DNA of 64,000 bases, taken from positions 1 through 64,000 of the forward strand of contig PCYA01000018.1 in assembly GCA_002762795.1 (NCBI GenBank), in the 5' to 3' direction. This document shows positions 63,920-64,000 of the stretch, piece by piece. The notes beneath the pieces are model-generated. The model was not told the origin of the DNA and ran no database searches. It saw nothing but the letters and a program-made list of their open reading frames with translations. Position 1 is the first letter of the stretch, and each line of letters begins with the position of its first letter. The translations under genes were made by a program, and so were the position numbers. This DNA is from Candidatus Woesearchaeota archaeon CG10_big_fil_rev_8_21_14_0_10_37_12. GTDB taxonomy: Archaea; Nanobdellota; Nanobdellia; Woesearchaeales; ARS49.

Positions 63920-64000
63920 TGATGGGATTAAGAAGCTCTGTTAGATATTTAAATGTTTGGAAGAAAGAAAAAATAAAATTTAATTCTCTTTATGCGTCTT

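Overview
The window looks like a piece of an archaeal chromosome, most probably from a DPANN lineage of the Woesearchaeota/Pacearchaeota type. This placement is inference, not a database result. The signs are archaeal genes (membrane-anchored LonB, Kae1, eL33, eL41, a TFIIB-type zinc ribbon, AlaX, TrmB and two-module Lrp regulators), TATA boxes 24-30 nt upstream of start codons with almost no leader, a 16S - tRNA-Ala - 23S operon with no visible 5S, and three tRNAs interrupted by bulge-helix-bulge introns. The DNA is AT-rich and densely coded, with many 4-bp ATGA/GTGA overlaps.

Layout. 1-6.1 kb (minus): two very large, coupled, internally repetitive proteins of unknown function (the first runs off the left edge and is absent from the ORF track) and a small lipoprotein-like gene. 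6.6-12.8 kb (plus): a tight four-gene operon of one polytopic membrane protein and three long coiled-coil proteins. 12.8-20 kb: Kae1, a YbaK-type editing protein, a zinc-ribbon/lysine-rich-tail protein, LonB, a calcineurin-like phosphoesterase, a membrane protein and a RecB/Cas4-like nuclease. 20-31 kb: a histidine phosphatase, a broken DUF885-type peptidase, ArgRS, an MFS gene split by a small mobile element, PepF, TrmB, CYTH and TctA-like genes. 31.6-51.9 kb: small phosphatases, winged-helix proteins, three orphan LivJ-type binding lipoproteins each beside a regulator, two heme-oxygenase-fold (diiron-type) proteins, a frameshifted MFS gene, eL33, two ATP-grasp/phosphohistidine proteins, AlaX and a RelBE-like pair. 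52-59 kb: intron-containing tRNA-Leu, an S23-type four-helix protein, an HD hydrolase, the rRNA operon and an unlisted eL41 gene. 59-64 kb: tRNA-Glu and tRNA-Ile(TAT), both with introns, tRNA-Gly, and an M16 peptidase pair with one active and one inactive subunit.

Several non-coding repeat families run through the intergenic DNA and sometimes into genes: 7-bp tandem heptads, trains of short perfect hairpins, a two-stem hairpin element with conserved stems and variable loops, a palindrome-ended MITE-like element, and GAGCTCTGCTC hairpins. With three broken genes they suggest a genome shaped by small repeats and ongoing gene loss. The strongest candidates for something undescribed are the giant repeat-protein pair, the four-gene coiled-coil operon, the multi-swivel ATP-grasp protein, and the heptad and hairpin-train repeats. 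All gene boundaries are read by eye; rRNA ends are approximate.
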